From Acidobacteriota bacterium (lineage in GTDB: Bacteria > Acidobacteriota > UBA6911 > JACQSX01), in NCBI GenBank assembly GCA_016211105.1, contig JACQSX010000031.1, positions 1 through 64,000 of the forward strand: 64,000 bases of DNA, read 5' to 3'. A program made the translations under genes and the position numbers. Position 1 is the first letter of the stretch. Every line of letters begins with the position of its first letter. The notes under the pieces were generated by a model. It did no database searches. It was not told the origin of the DNA and was given only the letters and a program-made list of their open reading frames with translations. This document shows positions 63,291 to 64,000 of this stretch, in pieces.

Positions 63291-64000
63291 GTGAAGCGTT
63301 TCTGGTACTTGCTTGCTTTGGAAAGTATGGTAATGGTGGCGTTGGTAGGTTGCGAAAAGAAGGAGCCAGCCAATGAGTTGGAGCGTATTCGCGAGGCCGA
63401 GCATTTGTATGTCGGGATGCAGCCCGTGAACGATCCATTCGGCATCAGCTCTGGGACACAAATTATTGGTTTTGACGCCGATTTGGCGCAAGCGATATCC
63501 CACAAAATGAATGTTCCTATTCGATGGGTTCCAAAGCCGTTTGAAGAATTATTCGACAACTTGACCGAGAAAAAAGCCGATCTGATCATTTCTGTCGTCA
63601 GTATTTTGCCTGAAAGGAAGGAAAAATTCGCTTTCTCCGAGCCCTATTTTCAATCTGGGCAAATCGTTGCCATTCGGAAAGATAGCGAGAAGGAAATCAA
63701 AGGAATTGAAAGTTTGAAAGGCAAGAAGGTGGGTGTGCAGAATAAGACGGCGGGTCACATATTTGCGCAAAATGACGAGCGGTTGAAAGCCGCCGAGGTT
63801 ATCGCATACCCCACCGTGGACTCCGCTCTGCTCAAGCTGAATGAGAGAGAAGTGGACGCAGTAATTGCGGGATTTCCAGTTTTGGTGCAGGATGTGGAAA
63901 AAAGCTTCCCGAACCTCACCATCATCGGCAGGCCGTTGACCAATGAACAGAAGGCGGTCGTACTCCGCAAAGGCGAGGAGAAACTGTTACAATTGGTCAA
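63291..64000 (+). CDS. Amino-acid-type ABC solute-binding lipoprotein (3' end cut by window)
   Basis: The frame runs open to the window end (236 complete codons). The GTG at 63291 follows GGAGG. A lipoprotein signal ends in LVGC (residue 21). The body is a type 3 family protein: LYVGMQPVNDPFG, IGFDADLAQAIS, DLIISVVSILPERKEKFAFS, EPYFQSGQIVAI, SLKGKKVGVQNKTAG and DAVIAGFPV. It would bind an amino acid or similar anion for an importer whose genes, if linked, lie to the right. The start codon choice is firm because of the lipobox. Confidence 0.88.
   Translation, partial: MKRFWYLLALESMVMVALVGCEKKEPANELERIREAEHLYVGMQPVNDPFGISSGTQIIGFDADLAQAISHKMNVPIRWVPKPFEELFDNLTEKKADLIISVVSILPERKEKFAFSEPYFQSGQIVAIRKDSEKEIKGIESLKGKKVGVQNKTAGHIFAQNDERLKAAEVIAYPTVDSALLKLNEREVDAVIAGFPVLVQDVEKSFPNLTIIGRPLTNEQKAVVLRKGEEKLLQLV

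Overview
The window most likely comes from an Acidobacteriota-type Gram-negative bacterium of moderate GC. This is inferred from a roughly 1045-residue Oar-like TonB-dependent receptor with an N-terminal carboxypeptidase-regulatory fold, a neighbouring CBM9/DUF5916 outer-membrane protein, a secreted cohesin-like protein, and lipoprotein and undecaprenyl-phosphate glycosyltransferase genes. No rRNA, complete tRNA or CRISPR array was found.

Region 1 (1-5.9 kb) is a decayed accessory island. An IS1634-like insertion sequence (145-2180, 19/20 terminal inverted repeats, no obvious target duplication) cuts a SNF2-type helicase fragment. To its right lie a toxin remnant, a zinc-ribbon protein gene coupled to the tail of another (perhaps the same) helicase, a frameshifted amidohydrolase tail, an intact PIN toxin/antitoxin pair between 17-bp direct repeats, the head of a TIR-domain gene and the tail of a TonB receptor gene.

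Region 2 (6-23.6 kb) holds a Nudix-MBL fusion and a catabolic cluster: two benzoate-CoA-ligase-like enzymes, two UbiD-family decarboxylases, a full ADP-forming acyl-CoA synthetase, a stand-alone homologue lacking the catalytic histidine, a secreted cytochrome c-Dabb fusion, a cupin, a DUF2848 protein, an aminotransferase and a glutamine synthetase. With the 2-oxoacid:acceptor oxidoreductase (37.5-40.5 kb) and the electron transfer flavoprotein (42-43.7 kb), this suggests CoA-activation, prenyl-FMN decarboxylation and low-potential electron transfer on an aromatic or heteroaromatic acid. The substrate is unknown and no ubiX is present here.

Region 3 (24-43.7 kb) contains the TonB receptor and DUF5916 pair, an orotate-phosphoribosyltransferase-like enzyme, a nitrilase-SDR operon, two transport or secreted proteins, a class II aldolase, and the most unusual gene: an HPF/RaiA domain fused to a sigma-70-like region 2/region 4 protein, flanked by a 33-residue membrane peptide and a translationally coupled 48-residue coiled-coil peptide.

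Region 4 (43.8-64 kb) is mostly housekeeping: UppP, RarA, a TrmH-family methyltransferase, TsaC, an oligopeptide-binding lipoprotein, XdhC, NagZ, ArnC/ArnT-like glycosyltransferases, MutS, TsaB, RimI, a secreted PIG-L deacetylase, an MFS transporter and the start of an amino-acid-binding lipoprotein cut by the window end.
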